55,643 nucleotides of DNA, from assembly GCA_030066685.1 (NCBI GenBank), contig JASJBF010000023.1:1-55643 (forward strand). The letters run 5' to 3'. A model generated the notes under the pieces. The model saw only the letters and a list, made by a program, of their open reading frames with translations. It ran no database searches and was not told the DNA's origin. Shown here piece by piece: positions 1-9,389 of the stretch. The stretch comes from Kiloniellales bacterium. GTDB taxonomy: Bacteria > Pseudomonadota > Alphaproteobacteria > Kiloniellales > JAKSBE01. Numbering within the stretch: the stretch's first letter is position 1; each line of letters opens with the position of its first letter. A program made the translations under genes and the position numbers.

Positions 1-60
1 GACGCCGGCGACGGCACCTTCGACATCTCCTACGAGCTCGTGGTCGACAAGATCGAGTGA
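1..60 (+). CDS. C-terminal end of an unidentified protein (partial)
   Basis: Frame 1 is open from the window edge and ends in TGA, giving 19 residues with the core TFDISYELVVDKIE. The GC-rich third positions match a coding gene of this genome, and a hairpin follows 12 bp after the stop. Too little is present to name a family. The ending resembles the C-terminal YDVSYEILWGV stretch of the hypothetical at 31905-32411, but this may be chance. Confidence 0.55.
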   Translation, partial: DAGDGTFDISYELVVDKIE

Positions 61-72
61 GCGGGTCTCGCG

Positions 73-93
73 CCGTCCCGACCTTCGGGACGG
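73..93 (+). terminator. Hairpin after the first gene, possible terminator
   Basis: Perfect 9-bp arms CCGTCCCGA/TCGGGACGG with a 3-nt loop, starting 12 bp after the stop at 60. There is no T tract, so intrinsic termination is uncertain. Confidence 0.45.
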
Positions 94-417
94 AGGGCCC
101 GCCATCGTCCGGACCCGGCGGCCGATGCCATCGTGCGCGCCTGCCCCGGCGCGACCCGACCGGGCGCCGCGCCCGGGCTTCGTCCGCGATAAAACTTCAG
201 ATTGTGTCATTCCGCACATCACAACCCTCGGCTAGGGTCTAGCGTCTCCCCAAGCGCGGCCGATCCGCCCTCTGGGCTCGCCGCCGAGATCCCCGCCCGT
301 CGAAGGGCGGCCCCACCGACTGCAAGCCGTCTCCCGCTTCGCGCGGGCAGGTGCAACCCCTGTCGGGCCGCCGCGGCGCGCCGCCTGCGGCCCGGCACGC
401 AACGCTCGGAGGCTGAC
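94..417. other. Non-coding gap
   Basis: GC-rich sequence with no ORF that has a ribosome-binding site or recognisable product. The reading frame of the next gene stays open back to 202, but the upstream part is Pro/Ala/Arg-rich noise and the convincing start is at 418. The promoter of the 418 gene should lie here; I see no clear -35/-10 pair. Confidence 0.4.
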
Positions 418-1026
418 ATGCCGAAGGACATCGCGGTCGTATCCTACAACCTCAACACCGCCTCGAGCCTGACCCAGGACGCGGTGGTCTTCCGGGACAC
501 CTTGAACGCCAACGGCTACTCGGCGGAGCTGATCCACCAGTGGGCCTTCCGGGAGCCCAGCGAAGCCGACTTCAAGCGGGAGCACGACTGGGAACGCTAC
601 GACGGCGTCGTGATCTGCAACTTCTACGACTTCTGGAACCTGCGCGAGCTGATCCGCTCGGGCCGGCCGGTGGTCCTGGCCAACATCGGCTACGTCGACG
701 ACCTCGGCCTGGGCGAGCGGTTGCAGGAGCACGTCTCGGAGGACGACTTCGAGGTCGTCGACGCTGTCCATCCCATCACCGCCGGGGCGGGCGTGCCGGC
801 CGGGTCGCTCGACATCGGCAGCGCGGTCTGGCTCGACTCGACCTCGACCCACAATCACCACGTCGACGTGCTGGTCACGACCCTGGCCAACCGCGCGGTC
901 CTGGCCGCCCACAAGGACCGCCCGCTGGTCTACTTCGGCTGGTACCGCATGTCCCAGGCCTCGACCGGCAGCGCCCTCTTCGACCTCCTGGTCCAGAGCG
1001 CCAACTGGGCCTTCTCCGGCCCCTGA
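418..1026 (+). CDS. Conserved hypothetical, 202 aa, alpha/beta (amidotransferase-like?) protein
   Basis: The start ATG at 418 is preceded by CGGAGG at a 7-nt spacing, which decides it over the longer open frame. The protein begins MPKDIAVVSYNLNTASS and shows alternating beta strands and helices: DIAVVSYN, YDGVVICNFYDFW, GRPVVLANIGYVDD and RPLVYFGWYRMS. There is no signal peptide or membrane segment. The pattern of a short strand, an acid-rich helix and a strand ending in small residues recalls Rossmann-like or class I glutamine-amidotransferase-like (ThuA-type) folds, but I see no catalytic Cys-His-Glu triad and do not assign a function. It stands alone between the first gene's hairpin and a C-run/G-run palindrome. 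Confidence 0.75.
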   Translation: MPKDIAVVSYNLNTASSLTQDAVVFRDTLNANGYSAELIHQWAFREPSEADFKREHDWERYDGVVICNFYDFWNLRELIRSGRPVVLANIGYVDDLGLGERLQEHVSEDDFEVVDAVHPITAGAGVPAGSLDIGSAVWLDSTSTHNHHVDVLVTTLANRAVLAAHKDRPLVYFGWYRMSQASTGSALFDLLVQSANWAFSGP

Positions 1027-1042
1027 GCGGCGGCGCTGAGAT

Positions 1043-1078
1043 CTCCCTCCCCCTTGTGGGGGAGGGTGGGGAGGGGGG
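1043..1078. repeat. Dispersed C-run/G-run palindrome, copy 1
   Basis: CTCCCTCCCCCTTGTGGGG core followed by GGAGGGTGGGGAGGGGGG. It is the same unit as at 9241, 9351, 13830, 13892, 21401, 21491, 31651 and 31788. It lies 16 bp after a stop codon, which is where REP-like elements usually sit. Confidence 0.8.
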
Positions 1079-1579
1079 CTGCCGGCCAGGAACCCGAACA
1101 GCGGAGAGGTCGCGCGGCCAGCGCCTCGTAGCGGCCTCGCCACGTCGGCCGCCCTTCGTAGGCCAGGAGCCCGTCAGTTTTCTGGAGACACTGCACCCAT
1201 TTCTGATGTCCCGGAGCTGGCCGCCTTAGACTGCGGGCGACGCCGTCCGGATTCCTTCGTCCTGGAATGTACTCTTGCCAAGTCGCGGGTCTGCCGGTCA
1301 AAGAAGGCGAACCAAAGCTAAGGAAACAAGCATACTGTCCCCCTAGTTCGCAGGCTGCTGCGAGTCCTTACAAGAAGCAGGAGCGTGAAACAGAGCAAGA
1401 TAGGATAAAAGTCCCAAGGCTCGTTGAAGCTCGGTCTCGCCAAGTGGATCCTAACAAGAAACAGCCAACGGAAAATTTGAAGTCCTGAAGCTCTTCGTAA
1501 GCCGAAAACACTATTGATGTCCTTGCTCTTCTCGGGCTAGTTGTATTCAATACCTGAGGCGAGACAACAACAACACATT
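1079..1579. other. Non-coding transition into low-GC DNA
   Basis: Base composition falls from the GC-rich chromosome to clearly AT-richer sequence from about 1260 onward. A 73-codon ORF (1267-1488) has no ribosome-binding site and a Lys/Gln-rich composition, and I do not call it. No tRNA, direct repeat or integrase is visible. This is the left margin of the insert carrying the giant helicase gene. Confidence 0.5.
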
Positions 1580-4500
1580 ATGCGGAATGCAATGCAAGAG
1601 GAGTTTATTCCGTCATCCACGATCCATAGTGAGCTTGCAGGAAAGCTGAACTTCGCTTGCCATCAGAGCGCGTTCTCGTTCTTGCGAGATTTGCGAATCG
1701 AGAACGACGATTTGGAAGCTCGCTTGGATGACGTTCTGGTAACACTAACATCAGATCCAGGCTTCTTGGTCCCCAAGTCCTGGCGACTGGATCGGATTGC
1801 ACCGAATGGGTCAGTATCGGTCAAGGACCGCGATCTCAAGCTGAACGGGGGATTTCTTCTCGACCTGACAGAAGCTATACGCGGGACGGTTACGATCTCA
1901 GTAGAGAAAGGCGGGCTAGTTATCGCGGAGGAGACAAAGCCCGTTGAACTGCTCGCATACAATGAATGGGGTGGCGCCGGATACATGCCGGAACTGCTCG
2001 CTGCCTTCTCAATACCAAACGATCCAGCTGTGGATCGTGTTCTGCACGACGCCACCATGGTTCTACGCAGGGCGGGCAAGCCAGATAGGATTGACGGCTA
2101 TCGATCAGGCAGCCGACAGCGTGTTTGGGAGATTGCGTCGGCCATATACACGGCAATTGCCAACCTCGGCATTAGCTACGCGGTGCCGCCAGCTAGCTTC
2201 GAAGAGAACGGACAGAAAATCAGGCTTCCAGGCCAAGTTCTCGATGGTCGAGTCGCTACGTGCCTCGATACTACGATGCTCTTCGCATCAGCGCTGGAAC
2301 AAGCTGGCTTGAACACAATCGTAGCCATGCCCAACGAGCACGCGATTGTGGGCGTTTGGTTGCAACCTGAAGAGCTTGCTACGATTGTTATTGATGAGGC
2401 GGAAACGCTGCGAAAGCGAATCCAGCTTAAGGAGTTAGTTTTCATCGAAACGACCCTTGTCACTAGTCATCCCGCACCGCCGTTCTCTAGAGCGGTAATA
2501 ACCGCGGCTGAGACTATAACTCCTGACAAGGACAGCACCTTCAATTCAGCTGTCGACATTCGCAGGGCAAGGGCGCATAAAATCAATCCTTTAGGCTTAA
2601 GGATTGCTGACTCCACTGGTGTTGCCCAAGCAAATAAAGACCACGTTGTCCGAATGTCGCTTGAGGAAGCTCCGGCGCTTCCTGATTTCGACAACGATCC
2701 AGAAGATGAAGAAGTTGTTGATTCACCAGAAGGTCGGATTGAGCGTTGGCAACGCAAGCTCTTGGATCTGACAGCCCGCAACCCCTTGCTAAACCATAGG
2801 TCGACTAAGGCAAGCCTTCGGATCATTTGCCCACAGCCGGGACTGTTAGAAGATAAGCTTGCCGAAGGAACGAGGATTTCAATTCAGCCGGTTCCAGAGC
2901 CGTCCACAAAGGGGCAGGATCAGGAATTGCACCAGCGACGGACTGGTGAGTTAATCTCCGAGGAGTATGCCCGGGACGCATTGGAAAGAAGGCAGGTCCT
3001 AGTTGACCTATCGAAAGAGGATCTTTCCCGTCGCGCGGTCGAGATATACAGGAAAGCTCAAACAGCACTTCAGGAGGGTGGTTCAAACACGCTTTATCTG
3101 GCGCTAGGTTTCCTTCTGTGGAAACGAGATGAAAAGGACGAGCGGCGATTTCGTGCCCCGTTGATACTGCTGCCAGTAACGCTCGAGAGAAAGTCTGTCC
3201 GTAGTGGCATAAAGATGTTGGCGCACGATGACGAGCCACGATTCAATACTACACTTCTTGAGATGCTTCGTCGAGATTTTCAGATTGATATTCGGGGCTT
3301 GGACAGCGTGCTGCCACAAGATGACAGTGGGATAGATGTTGACGGTGTCTGGAATACCGTTCGTAGGGCGGTAAGAGACGCACCAGGCTTTGAAGTCGTC
3401 AATGATGTGGTTCTTGGCCACTTCTCTTTCGCGAAGTATCTAATGTGGAAGGACTTGGTAGACCGCACGGATGCGCTTCGCGAGAGCCCAATTGTAAAGC
3501 ACTTGATTGATACGCCGCGGGATCCGTATCGGAGTGAAATCTCTTTCGTCCATCATGATGAAATTGATCAGAAATATAGGCCGGCTGATTTCCTGACGCC
3601 ATTGCCGGCAGACGCATCTCAAATGGCTGCTATTGCGACTGCAGATTGCGGTAAGGACTTCATTGTCATTGGCCCGCCAGGAACTGGAAAGAGTCAAACG
3701 ATCAGCAACCTGATTGCGCATTTTCTAGGAAAAGGTAAAACAATTCTGTTTGTTTCCGAAAAGATCGCTGCTTTAGAGGTGGTGCATAAACGCCTTAATG
3801 ATATTGGCTTAGGTCAGCATTGCCTTCAGCTTCATTCCAACAAAGCTCGCAAGGCGGACGTCTTGAACCAGCTGCGCAACGCATGGTTGCCTGTGCAAGA
3901 GAAGACGGTCGACGTCTGGGAAAGGGAGGCGGAGAAGCTCCTTATTCTTCGAAACCGGCTCAATCTTGTCGTGGATCGTATGCACTTGGTGCGGCGAAAC
4001 GGAATGACGGCCCATCACGCAATTGGAGTTAAAGTCCGTGATGAGGAGTTCGCTGGACGGCTAAGGTTCTCTTGGCCGAGCGCAGATCAGCACGACAAGG
4101 CTCAGTTGGACTTAATGCGCGATGCTGTAGAGAAGCTTCGTGTGCAGGTCGCGGCAGTGAGGGATGTCTCTGAAAGCCCGTTCCTACTCGTGGGAAAGGG
4201 CGATTGGTCACCCCATTGGGAAGCCCAGGTTGTTGAGAAGGCTGGCCTTCTATCCACTTCAGCCAAGGAGACAGACCAGGCTTGTGAGGCGCTTCTGAAT
4301 GCTGTTGGAATTGTGGTCGCTGATCGCACCATGATGCGATTGGAAGCGTTGGGCAACCTCGCAGAGATCCTGATAGATTCTCATCGGCAACAGACTGCCT
4401 TCGCGCTCGACCCAGACGGGCCGGATCGGATCGAGGCGCTTGAAGAAGCTGTGCAGCGACTAGGGTCCTATGCCGAAGCGCAAGCGGAGCTAAGTTGTGC

Positions 4501-7500
4501 CTACGACCCGATGGCTTGGCGTCAGATAGATGGTGACCAAGTTCGACGCCGGTGGCACCAAGCGGAAAGGGCTTGGTGGCCAAAGAGTTTCTTTGCCCGG
4601 CGCCGGGTGATCAAGGATATGCAAGCCTCTGGCGCTCATGGACATCCAGATCCAGCGACTGATGCGGGAACGCTGGAGCGCCTGCGGATCGAGGGCGAGG
4701 CTATCGACCGCCTAGACAAAGTCCTTTCGGGCTTCAAAGACTGGAGAGGTCATACGACAAACCCAGAAGCTGTCCTCGCTCTCCAAGCTCTAGGGCAGCG
4801 GGCGCGTATTGCGGTTAGTAAGTTAGCAGACGATGCTCAAGCATTGACAGAACTGCGCGCTAAGATTCGTACTGTGCTGTATGACGGCAATGACCTGCTA
4901 GCGCAAGAAGCAATCGTCGGACGGGCAGCCGGAGCATTCTTGGCGAAGATCCAAGGGTTCCAGCGTGCGTGTGAAGCGTTCGAGGCGATCGCTGGGCAAT
5001 CTGTACGAAACACGTTCGCGGCTTCGGAGAAGGCGCTAGATGCAATCAGGCAGACAGCGGACACGATTGCCGGTCGTCATGCTGAACTCCGAGATTGGTG
5101 CGGTTGGCGTCGGCGACGAACAGAGGCTTTTGACCTAGAGTTGGGTCCGTTGGTGGAAGCAATTGAGCAGGGGCGTGTGCCAACGGAAGAAATTGAGGAT
5201 ACCTTTGAAGCCGCCTATTGCACTTGGTGGTCGAGCGCTCTGATAGGCGAGGACGAAGTATTGCGCACTTTCTCTACGCCGGAACATGTTGCCAATATCT
5301 CGAAGTTCCGAGAGCTTGATGACCGATTTCAGGAAACAACAGCCGCGTACATTTCCGCAAAGCTAGCGGGACAGCTTCCAGGCTCCGATCAAGTGGGGCG
5401 AACTTCGTCCTGGGGAATTTTACGACATGAGCTTCAGAAGAAGAGACAGCATAAGCCAGTACGACAACTAATCGAGGAAATCCCGGATGTCCTAACTTGC
5501 CTAGCGCCTTGCCTGATGATGTCTCCCCTTTCCGTTGCGCAATACTTGCCGGCAAATCAGGCCTTGTTCGATGTCGTGGTTTTTGACGAAGCGTCGCAGA
5601 TCACTGTCTGGGATGCAGTTGGCGCACTTGCACGCGGAAGGCAAGCTATCGTCGCGGGTGATCCGAAACAGATGCCGCCGACCAATTTCTTTGCTAGAGC
5701 CGATGAAGATCCAGACGGTGATGTTGATGTCGAAGGTGATCTTGAGAGTATTCTCGATGAAATGCGGGGAGCAAGCGTTCCGGAGCACACGCTAAATCTC
5801 CATTACCGCTCCCGTCGAGAGAGTCTGATAGCATTTTCAAACAGTCGCTACTATGACAACAGCTTGGTGACATTTCCTGCGCCTGTTAATCCAGACCTTG
5901 GGGTGCGGCTCATCCGGCCGGATGGATTCTACGCTCGCGGAAAAGCGCGCCATAACGAAGGAGAGGCCAAGGCCATTGTCGCCGAAGTCCTGCGTAGACT
6001 CGCTCACCATGATTCCGAGGTGCGTGACCTCTCCATTGGTGTGGTCACGTTCAACTCGGAACAGCAGACCCTAATCGAAAACCTTTTGGATGAAGCTCGT
6101 TCTCGGAACCCAGACATCGAATGGGCGTTCGCAAGTGAGAGTACGCTGGAGCCAGTCTTCGTCAAGAACTTGGAGACTGTTCAAGGCGATGAGCGCGATG
6201 TGATCTTGTTTAGCATTACCTATGGTCCAGATCAGAGCAACCATGTGACCATGAATTTTGGGCCGCTAAACCGCGAGGGTGGGGAGCGGCGGCTTAATGT
6301 GGCGATGACACGAGCCCGCTCTGAAATGACTGTGTTCTCTACGCTCGATCCAGCTCGCATCGATTTATCACGAACTCAAGCCCGAGCGGTAGCTGATTTG
6401 AAGCATTTTCTGGAGTATGCAGAACGTGGGCCGTCTGCACTTGGAACATCGGTCTACGGTTCCATTGGCGATTTCGAGTCACCCTTCGAATCAGCAGTCG
6501 CTAGTGCCCTCCGAGATAAGGGCTGGCAAGTGCACCCCCAGATCGGCGTGTCTGCCTATCGGATCGATCTAGGGGTTGTAGATCCTGACGAACCTGGTAC
6601 CTACCTAGCTGGCGTCGAATGCGACGGAGCGATGTACCACAGCTCTTCATTCGCACGTGAGCGGGACAAGATTCGTCAGTCAGTCCTTGAGGGGCTTGGC
6701 TGGAACCTTTTTCGCATCTGGTCGACCGATTGGTGGACAAACAAAGAGAAGTCGCTAGAAGTTTTGCACGACGCACTACAAGAGCGCTTGGAAGCTGATC
6801 GGACGATGCGTCGGGAGCAGGCCGAGGCTGAAGCCGAGAGATTGAACAGCGCAGAAGAGTCAGCCGTTGGTGCCTTAGCTGCCGCTGATGATGGCGAGAG
6901 AACTGAAGCGGAGTTGATTGATCCGCTCCCTAATGAAGATGCTGATTTTCCCGTCGGATCCGAACTAGAGGCAAACTCGCAAGAGAGGAACTTGCGAATG
7001 CTGGCAGAGAAGGGTTCTCAACAACATCATATGAACTCGCCGAATTTTCAGTTTGGTTTTTCAGATGATGTCTTTACTGATCACGCCAATATCTACCTCG
7101 CTACACAATTTGACGGCGGCAAATATGTTGCAGAGCCGGGAGCCTTCTATGGTCAGGAGTATTCACGTCGCTTGTCGGCGATGATCGATCATGTGATAGA
7201 TTCAGAGGGTCCAATCCATGAAGATGTTCTGGTGCGCCGTATTGCTCGCCATCACGGCTTTCAACGTTCTGGTCGGCAGATTCGTGAGAGCATTGTGGGG
7301 CTAGCGAAGCGCCGGCGTGGCCGAACTAAAGAGAATGTCGGTCTTTTCTTCTGGCCCAAAGGTACAGTCAAGGACCGGATTGCACCGGCTCGTCATAAGA
7401 ACCGCGATGAGGAAATGCGCAAGGTGGAGTATATCTGCGTTGAAGAGCTTAAGGCTATACGCCGTGCTTGCGCCTGTAGTGACCCGGTAGAATTCGCTCG

Positions 7501-7576
7501 CTGTTTAGGGATAGCGCGGCTCAGCAGCGCCTCTCGTCGACGCCTAGAAATGGTCATCCGAAAAGACAAAGCCTAG
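1580..7576 (+). CDS. Giant DUF4011-type SF1 helicase-nuclease, probable defence protein
   Basis: A 1,998-residue protein if started at ATG 1580. A TTG at 1541 and an ATG at 1592 are alternatives; none has a good ribosome-binding site. Order of parts: a transglutaminase-like region with Cys228 (GRVATCLDTT) and His254 (PNEHAIVGVW); the DUF4011 signature near 390-407 (WQRKLLDLTARNPLLNHR); an SF1 ATPase with Walker A GPPGTGKS (Lys704), Walker B DEAS (Asp1336-Glu1337), GDPKQMPP, an ETVQGDERD motif and NVAMTRAR; a Vsr/MTES_1575-like nuclease fold with Asp1663 and Glu1680-Cys-Asp1682 (VECDGAMYHS); and a DUF3320-like C-terminus near 1870-1915. Known family members are large helicases repeatedly found in defence islands. 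Antiviral function is inference. The gene is markedly AT-richer than its neighbours and stands alone, so it is probably horizontally acquired. Confidence 0.9.
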   Translation: MRNAMQEEFIPSSTIHSELAGKLNFACHQSAFSFLRDLRIENDDLEARLDDVLVTLTSDPGFLVPKSWRLDRIAPNGSVSVKDRDLKLNGGFLLDLTEAIRGTVTISVEKGGLVIAEETKPVELLAYNEWGGAGYMPELLAAFSIPNDPAVDRVLHDATMVLRRAGKPDRIDGYRSGSRQRVWEIASAIYTAIANLGISYAVPPASFEENGQKIRLPGQVLDGRVATCLDTTMLFASALEQAGLNTIVAMPNEHAIVGVWLQPEELATIVIDEAETLRKRIQLKELVFIETTLVTSHPAPPFSRAVITAAETITPDKDSTFNSAVDIRRARAHKINPLGLRIADSTGVAQANKDHVVRMSLEEAPALPDFDNDPEDEEVVDSPEGRIERWQRKLLDLTARNPLLNHRSTKASLRIICPQPGLLEDKLAEGTRISIQPVPEPSTKGQDQELHQRRTGELISEEYARDALERRQVLVDLSKEDLSRRAVEIYRKAQTALQEGGSNTLYLALGFLLWKRDEKDERRFRAPLILLPVTLERKSVRSGIKMLAHDDEPRFNTTLLEMLRRDFQIDIRGLDSVLPQDDSGIDVDGVWNTVRRAVRDAPGFEVVNDVVLGHFSFAKYLMWKDLVDRTDALRESPIVKHLIDTPRDPYRSEISFVHHDEIDQKYRPADFLTPLPADASQMAAIATADCGKDFIVIGPPGTGKSQTISNLIAHFLGKGKTILFVSEKIAALEVVHKRLNDIGLGQHCLQLHSNKARKADVLNQLRNAWLPVQEKTVDVWEREAEKLLILRNRLNLVVDRMHLVRRNGMTAHHAIGVKVRDEEFAGRLRFSWPSADQHDKAQLDLMRDAVEKLRVQVAAVRDVSESPFLLVGKGDWSPHWEAQVVEKAGLLSTSAKETDQACEALLNAVGIVVADRTMMRLEALGNLAEILIDSHRQQTAFALDPDGPDRIEALEEAVQRLGSYAEAQAELSCAYDPMAWRQIDGDQVRRRWHQAERAWWPKSFFARRRVIKDMQASGAHGHPDPATDAGTLERLRIEGEAIDRLDKVLSGFKDWRGHTTNPEAVLALQALGQRARIAVSKLADDAQALTELRAKIRTVLYDGNDLLAQEAIVGRAAGAFLAKIQGFQRACEAFEAIAGQSVRNTFAASEKALDAIRQTADTIAGRHAELRDWCGWRRRRTEAFDLELGPLVEAIEQGRVPTEEIEDTFEAAYCTWWSSALIGEDEVLRTFSTPEHVANISKFRELDDRFQETTAAYISAKLAGQLPGSDQVGRTSSWGILRHELQKKRQHKPVRQLIEEIPDVLTCLAPCLMMSPLSVAQYLPANQALFDVVVFDEASQITVWDAVGALARGRQAIVAGDPKQMPPTNFFARADEDPDGDVDVEGDLESILDEMRGASVPEHTLNLHYRSRRESLIAFSNSRYYDNSLVTFPAPVNPDLGVRLIRPDGFYARGKARHNEGEAKAIVAEVLRRLAHHDSEVRDLSIGVVTFNSEQQTLIENLLDEARSRNPDIEWAFASESTLEPVFVKNLETVQGDERDVILFSITYGPDQSNHVTMNFGPLNREGGERRLNVAMTRARSEMTVFSTLDPARIDLSRTQARAVADLKHFLEYAERGPSALGTSVYGSIGDFESPFESAVASALRDKGWQVHPQIGVSAYRIDLGVVDPDEPGTYLAGVECDGAMYHSSSFARERDKIRQSVLEGLGWNLFRIWSTDWWTNKEKSLEVLHDALQERLEADRTMRREQAEAEAERLNSAEESAVGALAAADDGERTEAELIDPLPNEDADFPVGSELEANSQERNLRMLAEKGSQQHHMNSPNFQFGFSDDVFTDHANIYLATQFDGGKYVAEPGAFYGQEYSRRLSAMIDHVIDSEGPIHEDVLVRRIARHHGFQRSGRQIRESIVGLAKRRRGRTKENVGLFFWPKGTVKDRIAPARHKNRDEEMRKVEYICVEELKAIRRACACSDPVEFARCLGIARLSSASRRRLEMVIRKDKA

Positions 7577-7724
7577 TTGCTGCAAGGTGATCCTTTCGCA
7601 TTTACAGACAGCGTCAACAGGCTGACAAGTTCGAATCAGCGATCCACGGCCCAGAGCTTACAATCCGCCTCGGAGATCGATCCACTCGGCATTCCTTTGC
7701 GATAGCTCGACGGATGGCTTCAAT

Positions 7725-8120
7725 TCACCCCCTCCACACCACCAGATCGATCTCCACCCGTGCATCCCGCGCCAGCGCCGTTACGCCGACGCAGGTGCGG
7801 GCCGGGCGGCGGGTCTCCTCGAAGTATTCGGCGTAGACCCGGTTCATTGCCTCGTAGTCCGCCTCGAAGTGGGTCAGAAAGACCCGGGCCATGGCCACGT
7901 GTTCGAAGCCCAGGCCCAGGCTGGCCAGGACCTCGCGCAGGTTCTCCATGGTCTTGCGGGTCTGGGCCTCGATGCCGGCGGGCAGGGGGGCCTCGGGCGC
8001 GGCGGCGTCGATCGGCAGCTGGCCGGTCACGAAGACCCAGCCCCCGGCCTCGGCGGCGTGGCTGTAGGGCGCCACCGGAAAGGGCGCCGTGCCGACCATG
8101 TGGAAATGCAGTTGTGACAT
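7725..8120 (-). CDS. RidA family (YjgF/YER057c/UK114) protein
   Basis: A 131-residue protein, the usual length for the family, with N-terminal PFPVAPYSHAAEAGGWVFVTGQLPID and a C-terminal ALARDARVEIDLVVW strand. Family members form trimers, and many hydrolyse reactive enamine/imine intermediates of amino-acid metabolism. The archetypal catalytic Arg near the C-terminus sits in a C-x-x-V-x-x-L-A-R-D context, which fits here, although substrate specificity cannot be read. The start is supported by AGGGAGGA about 8 nt upstream. It is transcribed away from the lipid-kinase gene at 8216 and shares a ~95-bp divergent promoter region with it. It marks the return to chromosomal GC content right of the helicase insert. 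Confidence 0.9.
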   Translation of the reverse strand: MSQLHFHMVGTAPFPVAPYSHAAEAGGWVFVTGQLPIDAAAPEAPLPAGIEAQTRKTMENLREVLASLGLGFEHVAMARVFLTHFEADYEAMNRVYAEYFEETRRPARTCVGVTALARDARVEIDLVVWRG

Positions 8121-8215
8121 CGGGGTTCCTCCCTATCTTGTCACCTGACGCAGCTTCGCCGCCCGGCGGCGCGGCGCGCAAGCTTTCCGAAAGCCCTTCA
8201 GGCCAAGATCCGGCG

Positions 8216-9202
8216 ATGGCCCGCCCGACCGCCCCGCATCGCGATGCCCCGCGTCTAGACGCCCCCCAGCCCGACGCCCGGCGTCCGGACGCCCCTTCCG
8301 CCGAGGCCCATCCCGGGCAGAAGGGGCCGCGCCGCCGCCTGCTGGTCATCCTCAACCCCACCGCCGGGCGCCGCCACCGCGGCCGCTGCCGCGCGACCCT
8401 GGAGCGGCTGCGCGCCCTGGGCTGCGCCGTCACCCTGCGGGAGACCACGGCCGCGGGCGAGGCCAGCGCGCTCGCCCGCGCCGCCGATCCGGCCGCCTTC
8501 GACGGCGTGGTCGCGGCCGGCGGCGACGGCACCGTCAACGAGGTCATCAACGGCCTGATCGGGATCCCCCTGCCGCTCGCCCTGCTGCCGCTCGGCACCG
8601 CCAACGTCCTGGCCGCCGAGATCGGCCTCGGCCTTGCGCCCGAGACGGTCGCCCGGGCCATCGTCGAAGGGCCGCGGCGGCGCATCGCTTGCGGCCGGGC
8701 CGGCGACCGCTACTTCACCCAGATGGCCGGGGTCGGCTTCGACGCCCAGGTGGTCGAGAACGTCGACCTCGCCCTCAAGCGCCGCATCGGCAAGGGCGCC
8801 TACGTGCTCGAGGCCCTGCGCCAGGCGGTCCGCTTCGGCTTTCCGACCTACCGCGTCACCGCCGACGGCGAGTCCTTTACCGCCGCCTCGGTCATCGTCG
8901 CCAAGGGCAAGCACTACGCCGGGCGCTACCTCCTGGCGCCCGAGGCCGCGATCGAGGACCCGGTCTTCCAGGTCTGCCTCTTCGAACGCGGCGGCCCCCT
9001 CGCCGTCGTCCGCTACGCCCTGGCCCTCCAGACCGGCCGCCTGCCGGCCCGCCCCGACCTGCGCCGCCTGCCGGCCCGCCACATCACCATCGAGGGCCCC
9101 GCCGGCGACCCGGTCCAGGGCGACGGCGACACCATCGGCCGCCTCCCCATCGAGATCGCCATCGTCCCCGACGCCATCGACCTCATCTTCGCCGCCGGCT
9201 GA
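8216..9202 (+). CDS. Diacylglycerol/sphingosine kinase family (YegS/BmrU-like) lipid kinase
   Basis: 328 residues from ATG 8216; the frame is open further upstream, but that part crosses ridA. The catalytic domain begins near residue 41 (LLVILNPTAGRR), with the nucleotide-binding GGDGTVNEVINGL near 102 and PLGTANVLA near 125. The C-terminal half (YTQMAGVGFDA-type motif, AAEIxLxxA, final EGPAGDPVQGDGD) is the beta-sandwich of the family. Such cytoplasmic enzymes phosphorylate diacylglycerol or related lipids with ATP. The N-terminal 30 residues are a low-complexity repeat of Asp-Ala/Arg-Pro units (DAPRLDAPQPDARRPDAP) and may be unstructured or may indicate a later true start. Single gene, divergent from ridA. 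Confidence 0.88.
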   Translation: MARPTAPHRDAPRLDAPQPDARRPDAPSAEAHPGQKGPRRRLLVILNPTAGRRHRGRCRATLERLRALGCAVTLRETTAAGEASALARAADPAAFDGVVAAGGDGTVNEVINGLIGIPLPLALLPLGTANVLAAEIGLGLAPETVARAIVEGPRRRIACGRAGDRYFTQMAGVGFDAQVVENVDLALKRRIGKGAYVLEALRQAVRFGFPTYRVTADGESFTAASVIVAKGKHYAGRYLLAPEAAIEDPVFQVCLFERGGPLAVVRYALALQTGRLPARPDLRRLPARHITIEGPAGDPVQGDGDTIGRLPIEIAIVPDAIDLIFAAG

Positions 9203-9240
9203 GCGCGCGGCGGAGCTCTGCTCGGCTAAGGTCGCTGTTT

Positions 9241-9277
9241 CACCCCCACCCCACCCTCCCCCATCAAGGGGGAGGGC
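9241..9277. repeat. C-run/G-run palindrome, copy 2
   Basis: CACCCCCACCCCACCCTCCC, then CCATCAAGGGGGAGGG. It is inverted relative to the copy at 9351-9389, so the two face each other across ~75 bp. Confidence 0.85.
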
Positions 9278-9350
9278 TTTTTCAAAGCGGCCCTTTCTTC
9301 CGCTTCGACGCAAAAGGAGGGGGCTCGAAGGCGCCGAGCCCGCGCCCTGA

Positions 9351-9389
9351 CTCCCTCCCCCTTGATGGGGGAGGGTGGGGTGGGGGTGG
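9351..9389. repeat. C-run/G-run palindrome, copy 3
   Basis: CTCCCTCCCCCTTGATGGGG, then GAGGGTGGGGTGGGGGT. It is the inverted partner of copy 2. Confidence 0.85.

Noticed and set aside
232-1143. 303-codon minus-strand ORF opposite the 418-1026 gene, and similar long antisense ORFs across the core region
   Set aside because: Antisense frames stay open by chance in very GC-rich DNA; the plus-strand gene has a ribosome-binding site and normal protein composition.
1267-1488. 73-codon ORF before the helicase gene
   Set aside because: No ribosome-binding site, low-complexity Lys/Gln/Arg content, no family resemblance.
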